Shown here piece after piece: positions 1-7,540 of a stretch of DNA of 11,886 nt. The position numbers were made by a program, and so were the translations under genes. The notes under the pieces were generated by a model, which saw only the letters and a program-made list of their open reading frames with translations, was not told where the DNA came from and did not search any database. Numbering within the stretch: position 1 is the stretch's first letter; each line of letters starts with the position of its first letter. Source of the stretch: Acidobacteriota bacterium (lineage in GTDB: Bacteria; Acidobacteriota; Terriglobia; Acidiferrales; UBA7541); contig QHYP01000141.1 of NCBI GenBank assembly GCA_003224195.1, positions 1 to 11,886 of the forward strand, read 5' to 3'.

Positions 1-2099
1 TGCGCATGGTCAAGGGCGTCGGCCCTCAGCGCGCCGAACTCCTGGCCAAGCGCGGCATCCACACGCTCGAAGACCTGCTTGGCTACTTGCCCTTTCGTTA
101 CGAAGACCGGATTCATTTCACGAATATCCGCGACTTGCAGCCCGGCGGCACCTACACGGTTCGAGCACGCGTGATGAGCGGCAGCGCTGTGCCGTCGTCC
201 GTGCGGTACCGCAGGCGCGACGCGATTTACCACCTTTTGGTGCAGGATTCGACCGGCTCGCTCCCCTGCAAATTTTTCCACGGAGGCTACCTTGAAGGCA
301 GGCTGAAGCCCGGTCAGCTATTGGTTCTTCACGGCAAGGTGGAAGTCGACAGGTTGCGCCCCGCGCGGATCGAAATGGTGAATCCTCAGATGGAGCTGCT
401 TCGCGGCGAAGAGATGGACTCGACCGAAGTCGGACGAATCGTGCCGATTTACGAGGCTATCGGTACGTTTGGCTCACGGGCGATCCGACGCGCAGTTTAT
501 GGCGCCTTGCAGCAGTTCGACGCGCAGCCTTCGGATCCGCTGCCGCCCGAACTACTCCAGCGCCTCGGGTATCCTTCGCGGCGCGAAGCCCTGCTCCACG
601 CGCACTTCCCTCCGCCTGATGAATCGCTCGACGCGCTCAATGCATTCCGTTCGCCGGCGCAGCAGCGGCTCGTCTTCGAAGAGTTTTTCCTTTTTCAGCT
701 CAGTTTGGCGCTGAATCGGCGCGCCATACGGCGCGAGAACGCCATCGCATTTGCCGTGCGCGAAGAACGCATCCGCGAGGCGCTGAAGCGCATTCTTCCT
801 TTCAAGCCGACATCCGCGCAGAAGCGCGTTCTGGCAGAAATCGCCGCCGACGTCGAAAGGCCGGTGCCGATGAACCGGCTGCTTCAGGGCGATGTGGGCA
901 GCGGCAAGACGATCGTTGCGCTCGAGGCAGCGGTCATCGCCATCGAAAATGGCTGCCAGGCGGCGCTGATGGCGCCGACGGAAATTCTCACCGTTCAGCA
1001 CTTTCTCTCCGCGCGAAGGATACTTTCGCGCGTGGGCTACCGCGTCGAACTGCTCATCAGCGGATTGAATCCTTCCGAGAAAGCGGCCGCGCGCGAGCGC
1101 GTTCGCACGGGCGAGGCGCAGCTTGTTATCGGCACGCATGCGCTGATCGAAGAGGACGTTCAGTTTAACCGGCTCGGCTTTGTCTGCATCGACGAGCAGC
1201 ACCGTTTCGGCGTTTTGCAGCGCAAGCGGCTGATGGACAAAGCAGCGGTGCACGGCTACGCGCCGCATGTGCTCGTGCTGACCGCGACGCCGATTCCGCG
1301 CACGCTTTCGCTGACACTCTACGGTGATTTGGACGTTTCGTTGCTCGATGAGCTGCCGCCCGGCCGCGCGCCAATCGTAACGCGCATATCGAGCCAGCAG
1401 AATCTTCCCGGCGTTTGGGGGTTTCTCGGTCGCGTAGTGGCCGCGGGCCACCAGGCCTACATCGTCTATCCGGTCATCGAGGAGACGAAACTCGAACTCA
1501 AAGCGGCCATCAAAGAATTCGCGCGCCTCTCGAAAGAAGTTTTCCCCAAGTTGCGACTCGGCCTGCTTCATGGACGGCTCTCGAGCGACGAAAAAGAAGA
1601 GATGATGCAAGGATTTCGCAGAAACGAGATTCAAGTGCTCGTGGCAACAACCGTAATTGAAGTCGGCATGGACGTGCCCAATGCGACCGTGATGGTGGTC
1701 GAGCACGCCGAGCGCTTCGGGCTGGCGCAGCTTCATCAATTGCGCGGCCGGATCGGCCGCGGCGAGGAAAAGTCCTATTGCATCCTGATTGCGCCGACGC
1801 GGATGAGCGACGAAGCGCGGCTGCGGCTGGAGACGATGGTTCGCACAACGAACGGTTTCGAAATCGCCGAAACCGACCTACAGCTTCGTGGCCCAGGCGA
1901 ATTCTTCGGAACGCGCCAGCACGGCGACCTTGGCTTCGACGTCGCGAATCCGCTGCGCGACCGTGAGCTGCTGGAACTGGCGCGCCGCGAGGCGTTCCAT
2001 CTGGTCGAAGATCCAAATCAGAGCCCGCTTTTGCAGCAGATCCTAGGCGCTCTCCCGGCGCACTGGCAGAGACGTTATCATCTCGCTCGGGTCGGCTGA
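1..2099 (+). CDS. recG: ATP-dependent DNA helicase RecG (5' partial)
   Basis: RecG remodels stalled replication forks and branch-migrates Holliday junctions using ATP. From the first in-window Met (base 6) there are 697 residues. They begin directly in the helix-hairpin-helix-like start of the wedge module (VKGVGPQRAELLAKRGI), followed by the OB-fold wedge at about 45-150. Walker A is GDVGSGKT at 295-302 (K301), the Walker B box is DEQH at 396-399, motif III is TATPIPR at 426-432, and motif VI is HQLRGRIGRG at 577-586. The C-terminus has the RecG-type RGPGEFFGTRQHG signature. The frame stays open to the left edge (CGC before the ATG). E. coli RecG has about 15 residues ahead of the equivalent motif, so the true start is almost certainly outside the window. 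Only 2 bp separate its TGA from rsmD, which suggests co-transcription. The family call is firm; only the start is unknown. Confidence 0.97.
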   Translation, partial: RMVKGVGPQRAELLAKRGIHTLEDLLGYLPFRYEDRIHFTNIRDLQPGGTYTVRARVMSGSAVPSSVRYRRRDAIYHLLVQDSTGSLPCKFFHGGYLEGRLKPGQLLVLHGKVEVDRLRPARIEMVNPQMELLRGEEMDSTEVGRIVPIYEAIGTFGSRAIRRAVYGALQQFDAQPSDPLPPELLQRLGYPSRREALLHAHFPPPDESLDALNAFRSPAQQRLVFEEFFLFQLSLALNRRAIRRENAIAFAVREERIREALKRILPFKPTSAQKRVLAEIAADVERPVPMNRLLQGDVGSGKTIVALEAAVIAIENGCQAALMAPTEILTVQHFLSARRILSRVGYRVELLISGLNPSEKAAARERVRTGEAQLVIGTHALIEEDVQFNRLGFVCIDEQHRFGVLQRKRLMDKAAVHGYAPHVLVLTATPIPRTLSLTLYGDLDVSLLDELPPGRAPIVTRISSQQNLPGVWGFLGRVVAAGHQAYIVYPVIEETKLELKAAIKEFARLSKEVFPKLRLGLLHGRLSSDEKEEMMQGFRRNEIQVLVATTVIEVGMDVPNATVMVVEHAERFGLAQLHQLRGRIGRGEEKSYCILIAPTRMSDEARLRLETMVRTTNGFEIAETDLQLRGPGEFFGTRQHGDLGFDVANPLRDRELLELARREAFHLVEDPNQSPLLQQILGALPAHWQRRYHLARVG

Positions 2100-2101
2100 C
2101 C

Positions 2102-2683
2102 ATGCGCGTCATCGCGGGAAAATATCGCAGCCGCGTCTTGAAAAATCTTCGCGGGTTGAAGCTGCGCCCGACCAGCGACCGCTTGCGCGAAACTCTTTTC
2201 AACGTCATTGGATCTTCCATCGAAGGCGCCCGATTCGTCGATGTTTATGCGGGCACCGGAGCCGTCGGCATCGAAGCGCTCAGCCGCGGAGCAGCGGAAG
2301 TCATCTTCATCGAAAAGCATGCAACCGCTGGGAATCTGATCCGGCAGAATCTTGATTCGCTTGGCATCACATCCGGCGCAACCCTGCTCGCCGTGGATGC
2401 GCTTCGCGGACTTGAGATGCTCCAGGCCTGGCGGCAATCCAAACCCGGATATGCGGCAGAGATCATCTTTCTGGACCCACCGTATGCGGAAGCCAAGGAA
2501 TACGAGCGCGTGCTGCGTTTCCTGGGAACCGCCGGGCTGCGTGCCAAAGACGGCCGCGTCATCGTGGAGCACCGCCGAGATTCAAACTTGGCGGAAACGC
2601 TCGGCAATCTGCATCGCGTCCGCCTGCTCAGACAAGGAGATGCCGCCCTGAGTTTTTATCTTTGGAATAGTGGAGTAGACTGA
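2102..2683 (+). CDS. rsmD: 16S rRNA (guanine(966)-N(2))-methyltransferase RsmD
   Basis: A 193-residue protein of normal length for RsmD, which methylates G966 of 16S rRNA in the 30S subunit using S-adenosylmethionine. The family N-terminus MRVIAGKYRSR is followed by LRPTSDRLRETLFNVI (residues 21-36). The SAM-binding motif I is VDVYAGTGAVGIEALSRGA from residue 46, an acidic residue (E71) sits at the end of strand 2, and the N-methyltransferase catalytic motif DPPY is at 125-128. The ATG lies 2 bp after the recG stop, so translation is probably coupled; there is no strong Shine-Dalgarno sequence (upstream bases are the end of recG). The TGA stop lies in the left arm of a 9-bp hairpin at 2682-2714. 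In many bacteria rsmD is followed by coaD; here a TonB-family gene follows instead. Confidence 0.95.
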   Translation: MRVIAGKYRSRVLKNLRGLKLRPTSDRLRETLFNVIGSSIEGARFVDVYAGTGAVGIEALSRGAAEVIFIEKHATAGNLIRQNLDSLGITSGATLLAVDALRGLEMLQAWRQSKPGYAAEIIFLDPPYAEAKEYERVLRFLGTAGLRAKDGRVIVEHRRDSNLAETLGNLHRVRLLRQGDAALSFYLWNSGVD

Positions 2684-2714
2684 TGCTCCGTCCCCAAAAC
2701 CACCCCGGGGCATC
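2682..2714 (+). terminator. Hairpin after rsmD, possible weak terminator
   Basis: The arms GATGCTCCG (2682-2690) and CGGGGCATC (2706-2714) can form a 9-bp stem with one G-U pair around a 15-base loop. It begins inside the rsmD stop codon and ends 14 bases before the TATAAT box of the next gene. There is no T-run after it, so it is not a textbook intrinsic terminator. It could separate the recG-rsmD unit from the TonB gene, or be chance in GC-rich DNA. Confidence 0.3.
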
Positions 2715-2728
2715 TCCCGCGCCGAAGG

Positions 2729-2734
2729 TATAAT
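2729..2734 (+). promoter_or_regulatory. Perfect -10 box TATAAT before the TonB-family gene
   Basis: A perfect sigma-70-type TATAAT sits 10 bases upstream of the ATG at 2745, in otherwise GC-rich sequence. The best -35 at suitable spacing (GGGGCA, 2707-2712, 16-bp spacer) is poor. If the box is used, transcription would start within a few bases of the ATG, so the mRNA would be leaderless or nearly so. No Shine-Dalgarno sequence is visible between the box and the ATG, which agrees with this. Confidence 0.4.
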
Positions 2735-2744
2735 CGAAACTTCC

Positions 2745-4523
2745 ATGCCGGCCGAACACGAACAAAGTGCCTTCGATCTTTCACGACTCGCGAGGAATCC
2801 TGGGGCGGCAGCACACGGGCGCAGCGCTGCTGAACTCCTCGGTTTGGGCCGAGGACCCACCAGGGCCGTGCATCGGCCGGCCGGCAGGGCGCCACAGCTC
2901 GACGTGGCGTGGGGCAGCTTCCGGCAGAGTTTTTGGAGTGCGGTCGTGGCTGCGATCGGCGGCCCCGCTGCAGCGAAGCCATTTCGCCCGGGCGAGTTTT
3001 TCAAAGACTCATGGATTGAGCGCCGAGCCCCCAGGCGCGCAGTTGTTGCCGCGGCGCTTTGGCACGTCGCTTTTTTCGTCATGCCCTATCCGGACTTTCC
3101 GGCGGCCCCGCGGCGCAATCCGGCGTTCGACAATATCGAACTGACCTGGTCCGGTCCCATCAACGATCTCCCCGAGCTTGACCTGCCGGGGCCGAAACCA
3201 AAGGCCATTCCGCACGGCCAGCCGGACAAACCCCTCCCGCCGAAGGGCGCCGATGCTTTCCATCCGCGGCAGCGCATCTTCACCGATCCTGTGCGGCCGA
3301 CGCATCCGCGGCAAACGCTCATTCAGCCCGCTTCGCCACCGGAACCACCCAAGATCCTTCCGAATCTCCCGAACATCGTGCAGTTGGGTTCGAGCGCGGC
3401 GCCGGCGCGGCCGCGCATGCAGATCAGTCCGGAGACGCTCGCAAAACTCCGCCCGCGCGAGCGGCGCATTGCGACTGTCTCTCCCGGGAAGGCGCCCGTC
3501 CTGACGGAGGCGCAAAACTTCACACCTCAGGTAGGTGAAATGAATCTTGTGGCATTCAGCCACGCGCCGGAAAAACCGAAACTGCAGATCAACGCGGGAA
3601 GCGCTCCCCGCGTGGCGAGTCGAACGCAGAGTGGCGAGGCAGCGCCCGCGCCGGAAGTGGCGTCGACGGTTCCTGCGACCGCGGCCGGTATGCCCGTGAC
3701 GCTCATCGCCATTTCCGCTACGCCTGCTCCCCCTACGCCCAGCGTGCAAGTCCCCCAAGGCAATCTTGCCGCGCGTGTTTCGATTTCGCCGGAAGGGACG
3801 CACCGGGTAGTTCCCGGCGGCGCCACGAGTGGTGTGCCTGGCGCAGAGGGAGTTCCGCCTGGGGGCTCCGGAAGCAACGGCGGTTCGGGCACCACTCCCG
3901 CAGGAAATTCAATCTCCGTGAGCATCAGTGGCGGCGAGCCCGGGAAGACCTCCGGCGTTTCCGGCCTTGGAGAAACTTCCGGGAAGCTCCGAGTGGCTCC
4001 TGCGCGGCCTCTCATCTCCAAGCCCGAGCCACGCGGCCAGTCCGATGACGCTCCCTCGCAAGCGGCGACGCAGAACTTCGGAGCGTTGCCGCCAGGGGCA
4101 AAGCCCGAAGCGATTCTCGGAGCGAAGCGGGTCTATACGCTTGACATCAACATGCCAAATCTCAACAGCGTCACGGGGAGTTGGATCCTGAATTTTTCCG
4201 AGATGCGCACAGACGCCGCCGGACCTGGCGCCACTCCCCCGGGTGATCTGACCGGCCCGTCGCCGCTTCACAAAGTGGACCCGAAGTACCCGCCGGCACT
4301 GAGGAACGAGCGCGTCGAGGGCGACGTGATGCTTTACGCGGTGATCCGGAAAGATGGTTCGGTGGACAGCATCCAGCTTGTGCATGGAATCGACGATCAG
4401 CTCGACCAGAACGCCATGCAAGCGCTGGCGCGGTGGAGGTTTCGTCCGGCCGAACGCCAGGGCGAGCCGGTCGAGCTAGAAGCCATCGTGCACATCCCGT
4501 TTCGCGCCGTTGCACCGGAGTAG
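2745..4523 (+). CDS. TonB-family energy transducer-like protein
   Basis: A 592-residue protein ending in a TonB C-terminal domain (about 505-588), including KVDPKYPPALR from residue 510, GDVMLYAVIRKDGSVDSIQL, and ALARWRFRPAE. In the family this periplasmic domain contacts the TonB box of outer-membrane receptors and passes on energy from ExbB/ExbD. A short hydrophobic stretch at about 99-113 (VVAAALWHVAFFVM), preceded by Arg-rich residues, is the only plausible membrane anchor. A Pro-rich linker follows (about 114-345), then a Gly/Ser-rich part (about 355-412). Unlike classical TonB, the anchor lies after about 98 residues of low-complexity Ala/Arg/Gly-rich sequence, so the first 90 residues or the start may be wrong. 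The ATG at 2745 is supported by the TATAAT box just before it. No exbB, exbD or receptor gene is nearby, so its partner is unknown. The domain call is firm; the role in transport is inferred. Confidence 0.85.
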   Translation: MPAEHEQSAFDLSRLARNPGAAAHGRSAAELLGLGRGPTRAVHRPAGRAPQLDVAWGSFRQSFWSAVVAAIGGPAAAKPFRPGEFFKDSWIERRAPRRAVVAAALWHVAFFVMPYPDFPAAPRRNPAFDNIELTWSGPINDLPELDLPGPKPKAIPHGQPDKPLPPKGADAFHPRQRIFTDPVRPTHPRQTLIQPASPPEPPKILPNLPNIVQLGSSAAPARPRMQISPETLAKLRPRERRIATVSPGKAPVLTEAQNFTPQVGEMNLVAFSHAPEKPKLQINAGSAPRVASRTQSGEAAPAPEVASTVPATAAGMPVTLIAISATPAPPTPSVQVPQGNLAARVSISPEGTHRVVPGGATSGVPGAEGVPPGGSGSNGGSGTTPAGNSISVSISGGEPGKTSGVSGLGETSGKLRVAPARPLISKPEPRGQSDDAPSQAATQNFGALPPGAKPEAILGAKRVYTLDINMPNLNSVTGSWILNFSEMRTDAAGPGATPPGDLTGPSPLHKVDPKYPPALRNERVEGDVMLYAVIRKDGSVDSIQLVHGIDDQLDQNAMQALARWRFRPAERQGEPVELEAIVHIPFRAVAPE

Positions 4524-4541
4524 CCTCGGGCGAACAAGGAC

Positions 4542-4564
4542 GCCGCGCCGCACTCAGGCGCGGC
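4542..4564. terminator. Hairpin shared by convergent tonB-family and panE ends
   Basis: A perfect 8-bp GC-rich inverted repeat, GCCGCGCC (4542-4549) and GGCGCGGC (4557-4564), encloses a 7-base loop that contains the panE stop codon (4554-4556). It lies 18 bases past the TonB-family stop. Both genes converge here with only a 30-bp gap, so a bidirectional terminator is expected. The T-tracts are weak on both strands (CTTCT on +, CCTTGTT on -), so efficiency is uncertain. Confidence 0.5.
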
Positions 4565-5483
4565 CTTCTGCGAGCTTGACCAGCGTGTAGAGTGCGTGAT
4601 TGACGGGCACGAGCACGCCGAGTGCTTCTCCGCGCCGCGCAATGTAGCCATTCAAGGAATCAATCTCGGTCCGCTTGCCCTTTGCCAGATCCTGCGCTGT
4701 GGACGACGTCGCGCGGCTCATCTGTTGCGCTAGCTTCAGGGCAGTCGCGATCCCTGCTTCGGGATTTTCCATCCCGGGCACGCGAACTCCTGCCGCGCGG
4801 GCGACCGCAAGAACCTCGTGCACAACCGTTTCAACGAGTTTGCGCGCGTCGGCATTGGCTACTATCTCGCCATATGTGACGCGCGCCAGCGCGGAGATGG
4901 CGTTCGCCGCGCAGTTCATGGTCAATTTCAACCAAAGCTCTCCCTCGAGATTGTCGGAAATGCGGCAGGGAACGCCGGCGCGCTCGAACAGAGTGGCCAA
5001 CATTTCTGTCCTTTCGCAGCGCGGGCCGATGACCAGGTCTCCGCGACCCACATGCTTGACACGACCCGGTTCCGGCACAGAGGCGGCCACGTAGACTGCG
5101 GCCGACAGCGCTTCGATCCCGGACGCGGCGCGAATTCTTTCCGCGTTGTCCACGCCATTCTGCAGGCTGAGAAGGAGCGTTTGCGGCGAGAGAAACGGCG
5201 CCAATTCCTTCGCCGCCGATTCCGTGTCGGTGGTCTTGACGCAGAAGAAAACCAGCTCGGCGCCGCGCGCCGCGCGGAACTCGGTAGCGGCTTCCACGCG
5301 CAGGGTTTCGTGAAATTGCAGAGTGTCGAGCTGCAACCCGCTCTGCTTCACCGCATCGGCGAACTTCGGCCGTCCGATGAAGATCACCGGCGCGCCCGCG
5401 CGCGCCAGCATGCCACCGAAATAGCCGCCCACGGCCCCCGCGCCGACGACGGCAACTCGCGGCCATTTCTTTGCTTCGGCCAT
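4554..5483 (-). CDS. panE: 2-dehydropantoate 2-reductase (ketopantoate reductase)
   Basis: This cytoplasmic enzyme reduces 2-dehydropantoate to pantoate with NADPH, in the pantothenate/coenzyme A pathway. Counting from the ATG at 5483 (309 residues, normal length), the Rossmann loop GAGAVGGYFGG starts at residue 14. CVKT (K83) and SLQNG (N109) line the cofactor site. The catalytic Lys is K186 in LWLKLTMNCAANAISAL with N190 nearby, and the substrate-binding Glu is E273 in KRTEIDSLNGY. An upstream in-frame GTG at 5519 would add 12 residues. The ATG is preferred because family members start only a few residues before the Rossmann strand, though neither start has a clear Shine-Dalgarno sequence. 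It follows the aminotransferase-fold gene on the same strand after a 72-bp gap. No other pan gene is in the window. Paralogues of this family can act on other 2-oxoacids, so the exact substrate is less certain than the fold. Confidence 0.88.
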   Translation of the reverse strand: MAEAKKWPRVAVVGAGAVGGYFGGMLARAGAPVIFIGRPKFADAVKQSGLQLDTLQFHETLRVEAATEFRAARGAELVFFCVKTTDTESAAKELAPFLSPQTLLLSLQNGVDNAERIRAASGIEALSAAVYVAASVPEPGRVKHVGRGDLVIGPRCERTEMLATLFERAGVPCRISDNLEGELWLKLTMNCAANAISALARVTYGEIVANADARKLVETVVHEVLAVARAAGVRVPGMENPEAGIATALKLAQQMSRATSSTAQDLAKGKRTEIDSLNGYIARRGEALGVLVPVNHALYTLVKLAEGRA

Positions 5484-5555
5484 GGGAAAGAGATTCTGCC
5501 ACGCCTGGTACGTGTACACCGAGGATTTCCATCGGATTCAGGCAGAAGCCGCAGC

Positions 5556-6716
5556 TCAGATGGTGGCTACGGCGATGAGCCGGTCGATGTCGCGCTCGGT
5601 GTTGTAAAGGTAGGGCGAGACGCGAAGATTTCCCTCTCGCAGGCTGACGATCACGTTCTCTTTGCGCAGCCTCTCATAGAGCGCGGCGGTTTTCTCCGGC
5701 GTGCGCGCAGCAAAGCAGCCATAAGGCCCGCGGCGCGCGGGGTCGAGCGGACTTGTCGCGATACAGCGGTCGCGAGGCAGGCGTTCATACATCATCTCGA
5801 TCAATGCGCGGTTGTGTTCGGTAACGGTTTCCGGTCCGACTCGCACCACAAACTCGAGGGACGCGTCCATCGCAGCCAGATTGAAAAAGCTGGAGGTTTC
5901 GGGCGAATCCCAACGCGCCGCGCCGGGAGCGGGCTTTGGATCATCGAAGACTAGCGAGTGGAAGCGTTCCGCGCCCTGGAGCGCCATCCAGTAGAACGGT
6001 CCGGGCCGAAGCGTTTCAATGAGGTCGCAGCGCGCCCAGAAAAACCCGGTGCCATACGGGCTGAGAATCCATTTGTAGCCCGCACAAACCAGAAAATCAG
6101 CACCCAGCTTCCGCACGTCCAGAGGAGTTGCGCCGCAGCACTGGCTTATGTCCAGCAGCAGGTACGTACCTTGCGCGTGGCACGCCGCAGCGGTCCGCAA
6201 GGCATCGAGCCGCGACGCATCATCAAAGCGGACAAGACTCACGGAGACCAGCCGCGTTTTCGGCGTGAGCGCGGCAATCAGGTCATCTGCTGTTAGGAAA
6301 CGCTCACGCGGAGCCACGACCCGCAGCCGAACTCCCTCGCGGGCCTCGAGCGGCTTCCACGCCGTGAATTGCGCCGGGAATTCTCCCTTTGCCGTGATGA
6401 TTTCATCGCCCGGCTTCCACGAGACTCCATAGGCAACGGCCGCCAGCCCGCCGCTCGCTCCGGTCGTGAGCGCGACCTCTTCCGGTTTGCCGCCGATGAG
6501 CTTGGCAATCGACGCCCGGATGCGGTTCGGCGTTTCGAAATACGCGGAATCCGGCATCTTATGCGGGAATTTCTTCCATTCGAGCGCGGCCTGGACCGCC
6601 CGAAACGAAACCTTCGGCATTGGCGCCTGCCCGGCCGCATTCAGATAGGCTGCGTCCTCAAATTCGAACCATTCTTGCCGCCAATCGGTCGGTTTCAGGC
6701 TGATTGCAGTTGCCAT
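5556..6716 (-). CDS. Class V aminotransferase-fold PLP-dependent enzyme
   Basis: A 386-residue fold-type I PLP enzyme of the class V (NifS/SufS/kynureninase-like) group. Counting from the ATG at 6716, TTGASGGLAAVAYG near residue 90 is the phosphate-binding turn. D189 and Q192 in LLLDISQCCGATPLDV contact the cofactor ring, and K215 in CAGYKWILSPYGTGF forms the Schiff base. The D-Q-K spacing (3 and 26) equals that of SufS (D200, Q203, K226). The C-terminal LRVSPYLYNTERDIDRL is family-typical. The segment that carries the catalytic Cys in desulfurases reads VIVSLREGNLRVSP with no Cys, so a cysteine desulfurase is unlikely; the substrate is unknown. An in-frame TTG at 6785 would add 23 residues, but these would encode an internal hairpin and do not look like the family, so ATG 6716 is preferred. 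It lies between the HAD phosphatase and panE on the same strand. Confidence 0.9.
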   Translation of the reverse strand: MATAISLKPTDWRQEWFEFEDAAYLNAAGQAPMPKVSFRAVQAALEWKKFPHKMPDSAYFETPNRIRASIAKLIGGKPEEVALTTGASGGLAAVAYGVSWKPGDEIITAKGEFPAQFTAWKPLEAREGVRLRVVAPRERFLTADDLIAALTPKTRLVSVSLVRFDDASRLDALRTAAACHAQGTYLLLDISQCCGATPLDVRKLGADFLVCAGYKWILSPYGTGFFWARCDLIETLRPGPFYWMALQGAERFHSLVFDDPKPAPGAARWDSPETSSFFNLAAMDASLEFVVRVGPETVTEHNRALIEMMYERLPRDRCIATSPLDPARRGPYGCFAARTPEKTAALYERLRKENVIVSLREGNLRVSPYLYNTERDIDRLIAVATI

Positions 6717-6760
6717 AAAGATTTTCCCGTGTCCCGCGAGCCCGAAGTGGCTTCTCCATT

Positions 6761-6780
6761 CTCGGTCGCATTCGACCGAG
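6761..6780. promoter_or_regulatory. Perfect 8-4-8 palindrome in the leader of the PLP-enzyme gene
   Basis: CTCGGTCG (6761-6768) and CGACCGAG (6773-6780) are perfect inverted repeats with a 4-base loop. The element lies between the HAD stop (6815) and the PLP-enzyme ATG (6716). On the minus strand it could be a hairpin 34 bases after the HAD stop, but no T-run follows, so an intrinsic terminator is doubtful. An operator or a 5'-leader stem is possible. Confidence 0.45.
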
Positions 6781-6814
6781 TGCAACCTCCATCTTGGATA
6801 AAGGCGGAGGAAAA

Positions 6815-7501
6815 CTAAAAATGGGCCCGTAGTTCGCGAAACGCGGGCAAGATCACCAGTTTCCCCGAGCCGCTCATTACCGCCTCCTGCTCCATCTGCC
6901 AGGTGTGCTCGTGGGGAATGTACACGGCGTTCAATCCCACCAGCATTGCTGGATTGATGTCGCTTCGGGGGCTGTTCCCCACCATCCAGCCTTGCGTCTT
7001 GACGATCTTGTGTTTGTTGACCAGGCTTCGATACGTCGCTGCGTCCTTCTCCATCACGATCTCGATCGCCTCGAAGAAGCCCTGCAGGCCGGAGCGCTGC
7101 ACCTTCGCGGCCTGTTCGGCGGGCTCACCCTTTGTAAACAGGATCAGCCGGTGCCGCTCTGTGAGGTATGCGAGGGTATCGGGCACTCCGTCCAGGATTT
7201 TAGGCGGCGTGCGTTCGAGTTCCGCCACGCGCTCATGAATCTGCACAACCGTTTCCCGCTTGGCCATGTGATCGGCAAGCTTCACGTACGTATCCTCAAG
7301 CGAGCGGCCAAAGCTGCGCACGCCATAGCCGTACTGGCGGATGTTGCGTCGCTCGGTCTCATTCAAGATGTGACGGATGTACGCGCGCGGGTAGCCGTAA
7401 GGCTCGACGAGAGAGATGAAATCCTCGATGAGCTTCTCGAAGAAGACGTTGTTCTCCCACAGCGTGTCGTCGGCGTCGATGAGCAGCGTGTGCCGTCTCA
7501 T
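6815..7501 (-). CDS. HAD-superfamily hydrolase (probable phosphatase)
   Basis: A 228-residue cytoplasmic haloacid dehalogenase-fold protein, probably a small-molecule phosphatase. Motif I is LLIDADDTLW, with nucleophile D9 and general acid D11 (DxDxT form). A helical cap occupies about 18-100. Motif II is LILFTKG (T123), and K152 in VMEKD is the likely motif III Lys. Motif IV is GNSPRSDINPA (175-185), where N176 replaces the usual first Asp and D181 keeps the second acidic residue. This GNS-type motif IV seems characteristic of one HAD subgroup rather than a sign of inactivity. The ATG at 7501 lies about 33 bases downstream of a plausible start site. The substrate cannot be told from sequence. 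It is followed after 98 bp by the PLP-enzyme gene. Confidence 0.88.
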   Translation of the reverse strand: MRRHTLLIDADDTLWENNVFFEKLIEDFISLVEPYGYPRAYIRHILNETERRNIRQYGYGVRSFGRSLEDTYVKLADHMAKRETVVQIHERVAELERTPPKILDGVPDTLAYLTERHRLILFTKGEPAEQAAKVQRSGLQGFFEAIEIVMEKDAATYRSLVNKHKIVKTQGWMVGNSPRSDINPAMLVGLNAVYIPHEHTWQMEQEAVMSGSGKLVILPAFRELRAHF

Positions 7502-7540
7502 GAAGGCTCGCTCTCGGCTTTTGCGTGCGGATGAAGCTTC

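Noticed and set aside
552..1739. 395-residue open frame on the minus strand inside recG
   Set aside because: It is antisense to well-conserved helicase motifs, is rich in Arg, His and Cys, and shows no domain. GC-rich codon use leaves such antisense frames open.
1510..2220. 236-residue minus-strand frame across the recG-rsmD junction
   Set aside because: It is antisense to conserved recG and rsmD coding sequence, with Arg/Ser/Ala-rich composition and no motif.
2767..3144. 125-residue plus-strand frame overlapping the TonB-family N-terminus, considered as the true frame with a frameshift
   Set aside because: The in-frame sequence DSWIERRAPRRA plus the hydrophobic anchor lies in the 592-residue frame and continues unbroken to the TonB domain. 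The alternative ends without any domain. Kept only as a doubt about the first 90 residues.
3009..3803. 264-residue minus-strand frame inside the TonB-family gene
   Set aside because: It is an Arg-rich mirror of the Pro/Gly-rich linker; the plus strand carries the recognisable TonB C-terminal domain in frame.
4818..5954. 378-residue open frame on the plus strand across panE and the PLP-enzyme gene
   Set aside because: It runs antisense to two clearly real genes and their gap, has Arg/Gly/His-rich sequence without domain signals, and no ribosome site.
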